The notes below the pieces were generated by a model. The model searched no databases. It was not told the DNA's origin and saw only the letters and a list, made by a program, of their open reading frames with translations. From Medicago truncatula (lineage: Eukaryota; Streptophyta; Magnoliopsida; Fabales; Fabaceae): a stretch of 64,000 nt of DNA. The DNA lies in contig NC_053045.1 in assembly GCF_003473485.1 (NCBI RefSeq), positions 39,344,494 through 39,408,493 of the forward strand. The letters are read 5' to 3'. How positions within the stretch are numbered: the first letter of the stretch is position 1; every line of letters starts with the position of its first letter. Below are positions 48,975 through 61,512 of this stretch, in pieces. The position numbers were made by a program, and so were the translations under genes.

Positions 48975-50730
48975 TAATAAACATGTACATCTGAGAGCAA
49001 ATGAAATCTCTATTAGAGTTTTAAAATCGTTGGTGATTTTTTATATTTAATTTTAAAGAACAATCATACTTATTATGAAAGTTAGACGCCACGTCAATAA
49101 ATGATGTTAACTCAGCGTAAAATTGAGGAGAAGTTGAAAGGATAAGTTAAATGTTTTTGAGTCCAAATATCTTCCATGCCTTAAATAAAGTATCACCTCT
49201 CAACCTAAATTTGTATTAGAAAAAAAAAAACTACCTATTCACAAAAGTGAAAAAGATAAGAGGCTAAAATCGCTAAAAAAGGGTGAAAGGTGAAATTTAA
49301 TCTAATTTATTTATTTGAATTTTATGAACAAGCATGTATATGTTAGATTAAACTTTATTTTCAAAGAATAAATATTTTCAATAATAATTGTTATATATAT
49401 ATTTTTTTAAAACTTCAATTGTTTTTACAATTTTTTTTTCCAATAGACTAATTGTTTGTTATTGTTGACTCTTTTAATATATGAAGTTAATCTTTATAGA
49501 TTTATGTTCTTAATTAGTCATTGGTCTAGTGACCAACACATATTCAAATAAACATACATAAAAGGGAAGAAGTATCAAGACTTCAAATCTAACCTGAACA
49601 CTCACATAAAATATCATCACAGTTAAATTACAGTCAAATTACTTGGTTGTAACAACAAAGAAAATCATCATACATTTTAATAATAACATATTAAATATTT
49701 TTTTTTTATAAACTTTTGATCCAACGATCAATTTTGTAAAATATTTATGTAAAAGAAAAACATTATTAAATAATGTAATATTACATCGGTGTAATTCAAT
49801 GTCTTTGATGTATAATATGGTTAATGTTGATGTCAAATGAAGGGGAATCTCCAATGGCAAAGTTGCTTTATACTAAACACAAAACCTTGTGTAATATAAT
49901 AACAGTCGAAAAAACATACGACTAATATAACCTTTCTAGGAAGGACGGCAGCATATTTTAATGTGACACAAGATTATATTCCTTCGTTACAAATGGCACA
50001 AAAGTAGAGACAATTGGATCATCCTAGAACAAAGTATGTACTTTCATAATATTTTATATACATATTATTATATAATATATTTGATTGAATAATTGATAAT
50101 ATCTTTGTAGATTTTTTGGCAAGAATGATACTCGAGTGAAGTACAAAGTTTGCACATCTTATGTCACAATGTCCCTACATAACAATGCAAAGGTAGAAAG
50201 ACACTTCCAACAAACATGCCTAAGAAATATCAAATAATTGCCTTATTAAGTTGTCAATTGTACATGACTAGGTCCAATTGGTTACATTATAAATCTCATC
50301 CATCATCAAAGATAATAACAGGTGAATGATTCTTTGCAGGTATTTAGAATTGTAATAAAACAAATTAAAATGTGACCAAATGGAATCATTTGCCGAACTA
50401 AGTAACTAAGAAGAACATAACCACAATAACAAACAAATTAAAACAGCATATTATTATGTCACACAAACAAAGTTCAAGTTGAACAATATCTTAGGAATGT
50501 CAATTCATGAATCTTCTATATAGTAGTATATATATTGAGAACGGCTTTGTTTGTAAAAAGACAATAGTAAGAGTCACATGCTGGCTGCTGATTTTCCTAC
50601 TTGTCTAAGAGCATCTTAATAAGTTTATATAAGTCTTTTCAAGTTGTTTTTTGTACTGAGATTGTTGATCAAGCTTAGTGAACCTTTCTAAGAAAAGGTA
50701 TCTCTCCAAAAGGGAGAGTCTATAGGGAAA
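48975..50730. other. Region upstream of the ABCB gene, nothing recognised
   Basis: AT-rich, with no domain-bearing ORF and no clear inverted ends. The last 150 bp before the ATG are the likely leader. Confidence 0.5.
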
Positions 50731-53700
50731 ATGGGGAGCAATAGCATGTTTCGTTATGCAGATGGATTCGATAAATTGTTGATGTTCTTCGGGACTCTTG
50801 GAAGTCTTGGTGATGGTCTGCAGAATCCTCTCATGATGTACATTCTTAGTGATGTGATCAATGCTTATGGAGATAAGAATAGCCGTTTAAATCAACATGA
50901 TGTGAACAAGGTGAGCTTGTTCAATAAAATTACTACTCTTTTTTCATTTATGTCTAAGGAGTCGTGAAACTTTATTTATGTCACAATTTTATTTTCCGGA
51001 CATGATTAATCAACAGTTTTTGATATAACATTTTACTTTCCTTTTTTCAGTTTGCATTGAAGCTATTATGTGTTGCAATTGGAGTTGGAATTTCAGCTTT
51101 TATTGGTAAGCTGCACACTTCATAGCTCAGATCAATTTTCTTCCTTGTAGAACTCAATTAAACTTTGAATTAATGCAAACATCATTATGGCTAGAATTTA
51201 GAAAAATAAACTAACTAGTTTTCTTGATTGATACCAATTTGATAATGGCTACTACAGAAGGAATATGTTGGAATAGAACAGCAGAGAGACAGGCTTCAAG
51301 AATGAGAGTGGAATACCTAAAATCAGTCTTAAGACAAGAAGTTGGTTTCTTTGACACACAAACTGCTGGTTCTTCAACAACATACCAAGTTGTCTCACTC
51401 ATCTCCTCTGATGCAAATACAGTCCAATCTGCCTTGTGTGAGAAGGTTTGTCACAAACTTCTCAAAATCCAAAAAATCATGTACGTTTGAACACAATCGG
51501 GATGATTATAATATATATCACGTATATTTGCACACTTAAAAATCATGATTACTGACGTTCAAATCGAGGTTGATTACGTTAAGTGTATGGTTAAGAAGTT
51601 TTGACACCTTGTAATTTTTATCAACTATACACCGAACATAATTAGCCATATATTTTTTTTTTGAAAGGAAAATTGGCCATATATTTAAACGGCCTCAACC
51701 ATCCAAGTTGTTGTCGATTTTCACAGTCAAATTTGTGTGTCAAAATATCTTTTCTGAAAGTAGATAGACCTTCTGATCATAAACGATAAGTTCAAGTGCA
51801 TCAGTGACATACTTCTTAGTATATACTATATACGCATTTGTTTGGAAGAAACCAATAAATCTAACCTTCACATGTATTGTGGAATCTAATTAATTTTATA
51901 ACTTCACAATATGATCAAGTAAAATTCTTTATCTTTTTGCTTTATTAATTTTTACTTTTTGGCTGAGTGTAGATACCAGACTGCTTGACTTACATGTCAA
52001 CATTCTTTTTCTGCCACATCTTTGCATTTGTACTTTCATGGAGACTGGCATTAGCAGCTATACCACTCTCCATCATGTTCATTGTCCCGGCGCTTGTATT
52101 TGGAAAGATCATGTTGGATGTCACAATGAAAATGATAGAGTCTTATGGTGTTGCTGGTGGGATTGCAGAGCAAGCAATATCTTCAATAAGAACTGTTTTC
52201 TCTTATGTTGGGGAGAATCAAACACTAAAAAGATTTAGCACTGCACTTGAAAAAACTATGGAGTTTGGAATAAAGCAAGGTTTTGCAAAAGGGTTGATGT
52301 TAGGAAGTATGGGAGTTATTTATGTAAGTTGGGGTTTTCAAGCTTGGGTTGGAACTTTTTTGATATCCGATAAAGGAGAGAAAGGTGGCCATGTATTTGT
52401 AGCTGGCTTTAACATCTTAATGGGAGGACTGTAAGTGATTTTATCATTACTTATATTCTAGTTTTATAATCACTTTTTTAATATTGCATGTTATACTATT
52501 ATGTTTAACTTCAAAACGCGCCTGTAACAAGATCGGAGGGTTAAGAGAAAAAATAATATGTTTAACTTTGATGAATTTTTCAGGAGCATTTTAAGTGCAC
52601 TTCCAAATTTAACTGCCATCATGGAGGCAAGTTCCGCGGTCACTCGCCTTTATGAAATGATTGATAGGGTGCCAGTTATAGATTCTGAAGAGAAGAAAGG
52701 AAAGGCTTTATCACATGTGAGAGGAGAAATTGAATTTAAAGACATATACTTCTGTTATCCATCTAGGCCAGATTCACCAGTCTTGCAGGAATTCAATCTC
52801 ATTATTCCAGCAGGTAAGAGGATAGGTCTTGTTGGGGGTAGTGGTTCAGGAAAATCCACTATAATTGCACTGCTTGAAAGGTTTTATGACCCTGTCGAGG
52901 GAGAAATATTATTGGACGGTCACAAGATTAATAGACTTCAATTGAAATGGTTGAGATCTAACCTTGGCTTAGTGAATCAAGAGCCTGTTCTTTTTGCCAC
53001 ATCCATAAAAGAGAATATATTGTTTGGAAAAGAAGGTGCTTCAATGGAAAGTGTGATAAGTGCAGCTAAATCAGCAAATGCACATGATTTCATTGTCAAA
53101 TTACCAGATGGATATGAAACTCAAGTAAGTTGGAAAAAGAAAACTATTATATAAACTTGTTTTAATTGGAGTCAAATTTCTAAGTAGCTTCATATTTAAA
53201 AGTTTCAAATAATTAGTATAAGCTGAGTATATCTATCAAATAGTTTGACCTTTAACTTAAGCCTTATTATTGAAAACTACTATGATTTTCCTATAGGTTG
53301 GACAGTTTGGATTTCAACTGTCTGGTGGACAGAAGCAGCGAATCGCCATAGCTAGAGCTTTACTTAGGGATCCAAAGGTTCTCCTGCTTGATGAAGCAAC
53401 AAGTGCACTGGATTCTCAATCCGAAAGAGTGGTACAGGCAGCGATCGATCAAGCTTCAAAAGGAAGAACAACAATCATTATTGCTCATCGACTGTCCACA
53501 ATAAGAACAGCCGACACTATTGCAGTGCTTCAAGCAGGGAAAGTGATTGAAACAGGTAGTCATAATGTGCTCATGGAAATCAATGGTGGAGAAGGAGGAG
53601 AGTACGCTCGTATGGTCAAGTTGCAACAAGTAACAGCTCAGAATGATGAAATCAAGCATTCCAATCTTCAATTAGAAGGAAAGAGCTCTCACAGGATGAG

Positions 53701-55732
53701 CATTCCACAAAGTCCAGGAATGAGTTTCAAATCAAGCACACCGGGCACTCCAATGTTGTATCCCTTCAGCCAGGGATTTTCCATTGGCACGCCTTACTCA
53801 TATTCTATCCAGTATGATCATGATGATGATAGTTATGAAGATGATTTTAAAAGATCAAACCATCCAGCTCCTTCACAGTGGCGCTTGCTGAAAATGAATG
53901 CGCCCGAGTGGGGAAGAGGAGTGTTGGGAGTATTGGGAGCAATAGGCTCAGGAGCAGTACAACCTATAAATGCATATTGTGTTGGATTACTTATATCAGT
54001 TTATTTTGAACCTGATACCTCTAAGATGAAGTCTAAAGCTAGAGCCCTTGCCCTCGTTTTCTTAGGAATTGGTGTTTTTAACTTCTTCACAAGTATTCTC
54101 CAACACTACAATTTTGCTGTCATGGGAGAGAGGTTGACTAAAAGAATTCGGGAGAAAATACTAGAAAAATTGATGAGTTTTGAGATAGGATGGTTTGATC
54201 ATGAAGACAACACAAGTGCAGCTATTTGTGCAAGATTAGCCTCTGAAGCCAACTTGGTCCGTTCACTCGTTGGCGACCGGATGTCTCTTCTGGCTCAAGC
54301 AATCTTTGGATCCATCTTTGCTTACACTGTAGGACTTGTGCTCACATGGAGGCTTTCTCTTGTGATGATTGCAGTACAGCCATTAGTCATTGGAAGCTTT
54401 TATGCAAGAAGTGTTTTGATGAAGACTATGGCGGAAAAAACCCGTAAAGCACAACGGGAAGGAAGCCAACTTGCAAGTGAAGCTGTTATAAACCACAGAA
54501 CCATAACTGCATTCAGTTCTCAGAAAAGAATGTTGGCACTCTTCAAAGCTACAATGACAGGACCTAAACAGGAGAGTATTAGGCAGTCATGGATTTCAGG
54601 TTTTGGTCTTTTCAGCTCACAATTTTTCAACACTTCATCAACAGCATTGGCATATTGGTATGGTGGGAGTCTCCTAATAAAAGGCCAAATAGAACCGACG
54701 GAACTCTTCCAAGCATTTTTAATATTGCTCTTCACTGCATACATCATTGCAGAAGCTGGAAGCATGACTTCTGACATATCTAAAGGAAGCAATGCAGTTG
54801 GATCAGTTTTCGCTATCCTAGACAGGAAAAGTGAGATTGATCCTGAAACCTTATGGGGAGCAGATAAAAAAAGGAAAATAAGGGGCAGGGTGGAGCTTAA
54901 AAATGTATTCTTTGCTTATCCCTCTAGACCTGAGCAAATGGTATTCCAGGGTTTGAATCTCAAAGTTGAGGCTGGACGAACGGTGGCACTTGTAGGGCAC
55001 AGTGGTTGCGGTAAATCCACTATCATTGGTCTGATTGAAAGGTTTTATGATCCAATCAAGGGAACTGTATGCATAGATGAACAAGACATCAAGACCTATA
55101 ACTTAAGAATGTTGAGGTCACATATCGCTTTAGTAAGCCAGGAACCAACCCTTTTTAGTGGAACCATTCGGGAAAACATCGCATATGGAAAAGAAAACGC
55201 AACTGAATCTGAGATAAGAAGGGCTGCTACCGTTGCTAATGCTCATGAATTCATAAGGTACAAAAATAAAAACAAAATTTTTCTTCCTGAATCATTTTTT
55301 CTTCTTCTTTCATCTTAGTACTAACATTTTAATTGTGTTATTGGTGCTTGTCTTGACAGTGGAATGAATGAAGGGTATGAAACACACTGTGGAGAAAGAG
55401 GAGTTCAGCTATCAGGAGGACAGAAACAAAGAATAGCCTTAGCCAGAGCTATACTAAAGAATCCAGCAATTCTTCTTCTGGATGAAGCTACAAGTGCACT
55501 TGATAGTGCATCAGAGGTTTTAGTCCAAGAAGCACTTGAGAAAATAATGGTTGGAAGAACATGTATAGCAGTGGCACATAGGCTATCAACAATACAGAAT
55601 TCAAACTCCATTGCTGTGATTAAGAATGGGAAAGTTGTGGAACAAGGTTCACATAATGAATTGATTTCACTTGGAAGAAATGGAGCTTATCATTCTCTTG
55701 TTAAACTTCAACATGGTAGCTCCCCTAGGTGA
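50731..55732 (+). CDS. ABC transporter B family member (full-size MDR/PGP type, ABCB15-like)
   Basis: Seven exons, 50731-50910, 51051-51105, 51258-51445, 51973-52430, 52584-53124, 53297-55257 and 55360-55732, join in frame to 1251 residues, a normal full-size ABCB. The order is TMD1-NBD1-TMD2-NBD2. NBD1 has Walker [10 protein letters not shown] (about 378-386), Q-loop NQEPVLFA, signature LSGGQKQR (482-489), Walker [12 protein letters not shown] (from about 503) and the H-loop AHRLST. After an acidic linker ([12 protein letters not shown]), NBD2 has GHSGCGKST (1041-1049), [18 protein letters not shown] (from 1145), [11 protein letters not shown] and AHRLST. All ATPase residues are intact, so an active pump or importer in the plasma or another membrane is expected. 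The substrate cannot be read; relatives move auxin, secondary metabolites or xenobiotics. Confidence 0.95.
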
Positions 55733-56120
55733 ATCCAATTAGAACTAGTAAATGTAAAATAGCCTTTTTTGTTTTTCTTGTTTTCTTTATCAGCATAATA
55801 ATCTACATGTAATCATAAAATATAGGATTACTCTATGAAATTCAAGCATGCAAATTATGCACCATCTAAAAATATATTGAATTTTTGTTTCTTAACCCAC
55901 CGGTTTGTAAAAGAAGGAATCGTGGTAATCCGGAGATCGGCTTTATGTTTGGTTCAAGATTGTTCCAACCAAAATTCAATCTCAGATTCTTCTTATGATC
56001 TGTCTTTAACCGGAGCTCATTTTTTCACTTGATTATAATCAATCGGATAAAAATATATTGAAAATAAAATATTTTTTTAACAAAATAATTAAAAAATTAA
56101 AATAAAGCACATTAGTCAAG
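55733..56120. other. Convergent 3' flanks of ABCB and NDR1-like genes
   Basis: Short AT-rich spacer; no gene recognised. Confidence 0.6.
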
Positions 56121-56795
56121 TCAAGTAAAAGCACTAAGAACTAAGAGAGAAACAAAAGTTCCAGAAAGAGCAACCCATAATCCACGAACCGGTGCAGCTT
56201 CAGACCCGACCCGAACTGGATCATTACCAAGCCTGATCCCTTTAGGATTCACCTTCTGCCCTGAACTAACATTAACTTCCACATTTGCCCCTCCAGACAA
56301 ACGGTGTCGTTTAGTATATACAAACAGAATCTTATACTTAACGCGTGTGACAAACTCCACCCTTAAGAAAACACTTCCTTGCACTGTACGGTTCACTCCA
56401 CCACCACCACCACGCGCCTCGGCAGAACTCCATTTCTCAGCGGTTTTACCATGTCCTTGGTAGAAACCGTCGAGAGTGGAGTTGGCTAGTGGACGCGTGG
56501 TGTTGACGTCGAGGAAGAGAGCGAATGTAAGACAAATGGCGTCGTAGTATACACCTTTGTCTTCGTTTTGGTTTGCGAGTTTGAGGTTGAAGATGATAGT
56601 GTTGTTGATGGAGTGTTTGTGATTGGAAGTGATAGTTTTGTTGAGAGAAGGAAGGTAGAGTGATTGAATGAAGCATTTTGGTTGTTGAGTTCTTAGTGTG
56701 AGCCAGAGGAAGAGGATGGTGAGGCCTGTGCTGGTGATGAAGCTTGTGCAGCAGGTGCAGCAGTTGATGCGGGGTTCCCGCGCGGGCCGCGCCAT
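56121..56795 (-). CDS. NDR1/HIN1-like protein (LEA_2 family, NDR1 subgroup)
   Basis: A single exon of 224 codons. It has a Cys-rich N-terminus (INCCTCCTSF), a membrane segment at about residues 20-34 (STGLTILFLWLTL) followed by RTQQPKCFIQSLYLP, and an extracytoplasmic LEA_2-type domain with several N-x-S/T sites (NKT, NTT, NRT). VYYDAICLTFALF and TLDGFYQGHGKTA match NDR1-like sequences. The hydrophobic C-terminus (LWVALSGTFVSLLVLSAFT) fits a GPI-anchor signal as in NDR1. NDR1 is a plasma-membrane protein needed for signalling by some CC-type immune receptors and for wall-membrane adhesion. Which NHL member this is cannot be decided here. It is convergent with the ABCB gene. Confidence 0.85.
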   Translation of the reverse strand: MARPAREPRINCCTCCTSFITSTGLTILFLWLTLRTQQPKCFIQSLYLPSLNKTITSNHKHSINNTIIFNLKLANQNEDKGVYYDAICLTFALFLDVNTTRPLANSTLDGFYQGHGKTAEKWSSAEARGGGGGVNRTVQGSVFLRVEFVTRVKYKILFVYTKRHRLSGGANVEVNVSSGQKVNPKGIRLGNDPVRVGSEAAPVRGLWVALSGTFVSLLVLSAFT

Positions 56796-58067
56796 CTACG
56801 GTGGTTGGTTTGTTAGTGGTGATAGAGGATGAATGATGAAGAAGAATAATAACAAGAAGTGAACAATTATTTATGCTTTTGCTTTTGCTTTTTTGTTTGT
56901 CTTTTTCTCTTGTGATGGTTTTGGAATATGAAATTATGTGTCCTTTACAAGATTGTTGATTTTTCTTTTCTTCTTTTGAGGGTAAAACCAATCTATGTCA
57001 TACATGTATTACATGATGGATGGATGGATTCATTCTTAAACATAATGATTAGATCAATCATTTTTGTTATATGAAACTACACGGGTCAGTCTCAACATTC
57101 GGTTGAGGCTTAAGTAAGAAATATTAAATTGAACTTAGCGTATGATTCGAGATTATAGAATTAATTGAACATGTCAGAATCAATTTTGCAGAAACTACAA
57201 AATATAGCTTTTAAAAATTCTCACAGTGATTTTGACATATCTAATAATTATTCGAGATTTCATTATTTAAAAGTTGGTCATACCTCTATAATTGTTTCCT
57301 CGAAAAACAATTATAGACGTGTGACCAACTTAAATAATGAAACACGTCTACAATTGTTTAGTAACTTATAACTTCTTTTTTTTTCTTTCTACAACATAGT
57401 TTAGTAGCTAGAAATTTATCCTTACATTCTTTTTTGTTTTGTTTCTGTTAGCTTAACTATTTGTATTTGTAAAAAGGAAAACATGTCTTTGAATATTTAT
57501 TAATGTATCGAAGATAGAAATTTTTATAATTTCACAGTGTGTCCGTCTACCATTTTTATTTTGCTAACGTTTGTAAATTATGAATGATGTTTTTTTTTTA
57601 TGAAATTTTAATTTTGATAAAAAAATATTTTTTTTGAGGTGATTAAAAGTATTCATATAGTTTTTTTTACAAAAATAAACGATATTCATTCAAATTGATA
57701 TAGTGCATCAATACAATACAAATTCAAAGTCACTAAAACACAAAAAGATGAACCTGCAACAAATTCACATCATCCATATAATTCACATCATCCATATAAA
57801 AGTATAAATATAAATGTTTGCGACTTTCAAATTATAACAAACCCAATAAACCACGGTGTTTATTTATTTTAATGACACAAACAATATAACAAATATAATA
57901 TAAATTCTTATATTTTTTATTCACTCCAACCATAAATTCAGTTTACGTATGTATATAAGAGGTTTATTTACTCCAACTGAATTTACACTAACCTCTTATA
58001 AGAGGTTTATTTTTTAGGTTTATTCACCTCAAAAAAACTATATGAATACTCCAAACAATATTTTTTT
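56796..58067. other. Intergenic region, no gene
   Basis: Upstream of the NDR1-like gene. An imperfect inverted pair (AAAGTATTCATATAGTTTTT near 57645 and AAAACTATATGAATACTCC near 58036) and inverted TATAAGAGG phrases (57950-58010) border the minisatellite. A small hairpin (CTATAATTGTTT and AAACAATTATAG, 57290-57315) is also present. Confidence 0.5.
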
Positions 58068-58360
58068 ACGTATGTATATGAAAGGTTAGTGGAAATTCAG
58101 TTTACGTATGTATATAAGAGGTTAATGTAAACTCAGTTCACGTATGTATATGAGAGGTTAATGTAAATTCCGTTTACGTAATGTATATAAGAGGTTATTG
58201 TAAACTCAGTATACATAGTTAATATAAATTCAGTTTACATATGTATATAGGAGGTTAGTGTAAATTCAGTTTACGTAGTTAATGTAAATTCAGTTTACGT
58301 ATGTATATAAAAGGTTAGTGTAAACTCAGTTTATGTAGTCATGTAAATTCAGTTTACATA
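58068..58360. repeat. Minisatellite, 36-bp units mixed with 24-bp units
   Basis: About nine units. The long unit reads ACGTATGTATATAAGAGGTT then A.TGTAAACTCAGTTT (36 bp). Short units (ACGTAGTTAATGTAAATTCA then GTTT, 24 bp) lack an internal block of about 12 bp. Order: four long, short, long, short, long, short. Confidence 0.85.
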
Positions 58361-59268
58361 TATAGTTAAAGGGTATATTAGTCATTTTGGGGTGTAATTT
58401 GGATTTTTCGGGGTGTGAGTAGTATCTGTCTAAACAATATTATATGCCTCTAAAAAAACACAATCAACATTTTTAAAAAATTATTATAAAATAGTTTGTT
58501 TAAGAATATAATTTGGATAATGAAAAAGTCATTCGAAAATCCCTTATCTTCTTTATATATAGTATAAATATAATTGAAATAATGAGAAAATCATCCCAAA
58601 ATCTCTTATTTTTGTTAGACTTTACTTACCTTTCGATCAAATTATAATTAATATGATTGATTCCCTTAAAAACCATGTGTGTTTGATATGCTAAAAAATG
58701 AAGGACATGACATGACAACTCTAGTTGTACAATGTCTTTGATTTGTAAAACTGTTTTTGAGATATGACAAACGGGAGGCAAAGGACAACACAAAAACATA
58801 AACCTTTGTCCCCACTAAACAACATCACAACTTTTTGCCACACGTACAAATTATCTAAAATACAAAAATAACTTTTTGTTCACAAAAAATCGTACAAGAT
58901 AAAAAATTATCCAATACCATAAAAGTTTGTCATGTGTTTTTCTACTTTGTGTTGTGTTGTTCTGTTTTATGTTGTTACGTCTAGTACATCATGTTTAACA
59001 AATTAAACGAACACCAAATAAAACATTATATTAAAATTTGTGCATTCTCTTTTTAAAAAAGTTTTTTTTGAAGGAGAGGTATTTTAAAAAGAAAAGTAAT
59101 TTTTTTTTGTTAAGACATAATTATGAGTATTTATGAATTTCTTGGGGCACAAGTTAACCAGCTCGAGTCATACATATACCTTGAGGTTGGGTTGACCTAT
59201 TCCTACAAAATCGCATTCTCAGAACGAGTTCATCATCATCTTCTTCTTCACTTCGTTGTATAGTTAAG
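58361..59268. other. Region upstream of the PPR gene, nothing recognised
   Basis: AT-rich; no ORF with recognisable content and no inverted ends. Confidence 0.5.
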
Positions 59269-61111
59269 ATGCGCGCCACTACCACCAGAAAACTATGTAC
59301 ACTCAGCTACCATTTCCGTTCACATTTACACAACAATCCCACAAAAAACTTTTCCTCACTTTCATATCAACAAATTCAACAACACCATTTAGATTCTATT
59401 TTCAACCCTTCTCCCCAAGGTACCTAAAACACATAGTTTCAATTTTTATCCGTACCCACTTTTTCATTTTTGCTTAGTTTTATATCAGTTGTTAATGTTA
59501 TTGTGTTAATGGGTTTTTGTTTACCTTTTGTTGCAGAGGATTTATCTGATATATTGCTTGGTAAGTGTTTGTGAAATTCACTGTGAGACTGAAAGCCTTG
59601 TTTTTTTTACTGTCGGATGTGAGGAGAGTGGAGTGTTCGAATCACTATGTGTTTTTGTTTTTTGTTGTTTTCTTATGTTAGTTATTGCTGTTTCTCTCTG
59701 TAGGCAAAACTCATCCGGTAAAGAAGCTTGGTTATGACGAAGTTGATCTTGAAGAAAAAGAGAGGAGAATACCAGAGGTACTTGATTCTCATAATTTTGC
59801 TTCGTTAGGGAATGGGAAAGCACTTGAGAGGAAACAAATGTTCGAAGACACTCGTAGGGTACGAGCTGATAGGATATTCAAAATGGTTGCGAGAAATCTA
59901 GGAACAACTGCTACGGATTATGTGCTTGACTGCTTGAGTCCAAAACAAGGTCTGAAAGAGTACAATGAATCGATCCAATCGTGCATAAAGAAGTTTAGGG
60001 AGACTGATGATGAAAACGTTTCTGCAGAAGAAATGAGTATGACTTATCACCTTTTAAAATCAATGAGCGAAAATGGGTTTCAGCTAGAAGAGCAAACTTG
60101 TCGTCCAATTCTTGAGTATATAATTGACATGGGCCTTGTTCAGGAATTTCAACTTTTTTATGATTTTATCAAAGCTTGTAACCCCAGTTCAATTTCACGA
60201 TTGTGTTATTATGAAATGTTGTTGTGGATAAGGGTTAACAACGAAGAAAAGATCCGGGATATTTGTCAATACATTACAGTTGAACATAGTAAAGACACTT
60301 ATGCTCTACAAGGTAGGCAAATCTGTTTTTCACGTCAATTCATTTTTATGATTTTGTTTCAATGAACCTATGTATGAACATCCACTGCATAGTTTTAGCA
60401 GTATCATTATTAACATGTGACCATTCCATGGGTTCCTATAATTTTTTGTGCACCCATACATGATGGTTTTCATTTGATGTGCTACATAGCATGTAGTGGG
60501 AATACTAAGTGAGGCGTTCTATGTGGTTAGATAAATACATCAGATACGAAAGTTCTATGGCATTGCAGTGCAATTAACTTTTTTTGTTCTTCTACTTTTA
60601 CTTGACGTCTTGGATTTATTAGAAACATGATAAGAAAACAGAATTCATACTAAATTGTATTCCAAGTACGTTGCTGGCATCATGCTCTTCAGTAATAGAA
60701 ATTATTGTGCCGGGCTTTGGAGTTTACAAATCACTGCATGTGGTAGTTCTGAACAAAATTCTTCTGGAAACTTAGATGTATTCAATCTTGTTGCAGAAAG
60801 TTACTTATTAGCTCTTTGTCAAAGCGGTCGCATTTTGGACGTGTTGAAAAATATAGACATGGAAAAGCTTACATCGGCAAAACCTATATCAAATATATTC
60901 CAATTGTTAGGAAGGTTACTGCTGGAATCAGATGCGGAGAATTTACTTTTGGATTTGACAGTAAGCGGTATGTTTGTGATATTGTTTTCTTATTTAAGCT
61001 ACTCTGTAGATTGTTATAGAGGTGGTAAACTGCTCTGTTTTTGAAAAAAAACACATTTTTTATGTCTTTCTTTTATCCCTAAAATTATGTTTCCTTTATG
61101 TTTATAATTTA

Positions 61112-61143
61112 CTAGACCATTGACCCATGCTAACGCACGGGTC
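61112..61143 (-). mobile_element. Helitron-like 3' terminus
   Basis: On the minus strand a hairpin (GACCCGTGC, loop GTTA, GCATGGGTC) is followed 6 bases later by CTAG and then T. Hairpin, short spacer, CTRR and T is the Helitron 3'-end signature. The body would extend to higher coordinates; I could not place its 5' TC end. Confidence 0.5.
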
Positions 61144-61512
61144 ATTTTAAGAAGTAAATATTCATGTAAAAATAAAACAATGTAGTTCGCTTGAATGTAA
61201 AAATTGTCGTGAAGCAAAACATAATGTCAATTACGATAGACTTTGTTATTGTTCCATAATTCTAAGACGCAGTTTCTATTACTTTAACATAACATATAAT
61301 TTTTTAAAAGGGAAACTGAAGTTCGTTGACATGCAAATAATTTCAATAAGTAAGAAAATGAATAGTACACAAAAAAAGCTCCTACACATTACGGAAAACT
61401 TCTTTGTAGACCACATTTGATGCAACATCGGTATAATCGCCGTCCTCGTCATTAATCAATATTTTTAAATCACCCCTCAAACAATAAGTGTGAGTAAGAT
61501 AGGATGGTTGAA

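Noticed and set aside
56446-56991. 181-codon open frame on the minus strand
   Set aside because: Overlaps the NDR1-like gene in another frame; composition (His/Ser/Thr runs) is that of a frame shadow.
58068-58360. CRISPR-like array
   Set aside because: Units are directly adjacent without unique spacers, and the genome is a plant's; it is a minisatellite.
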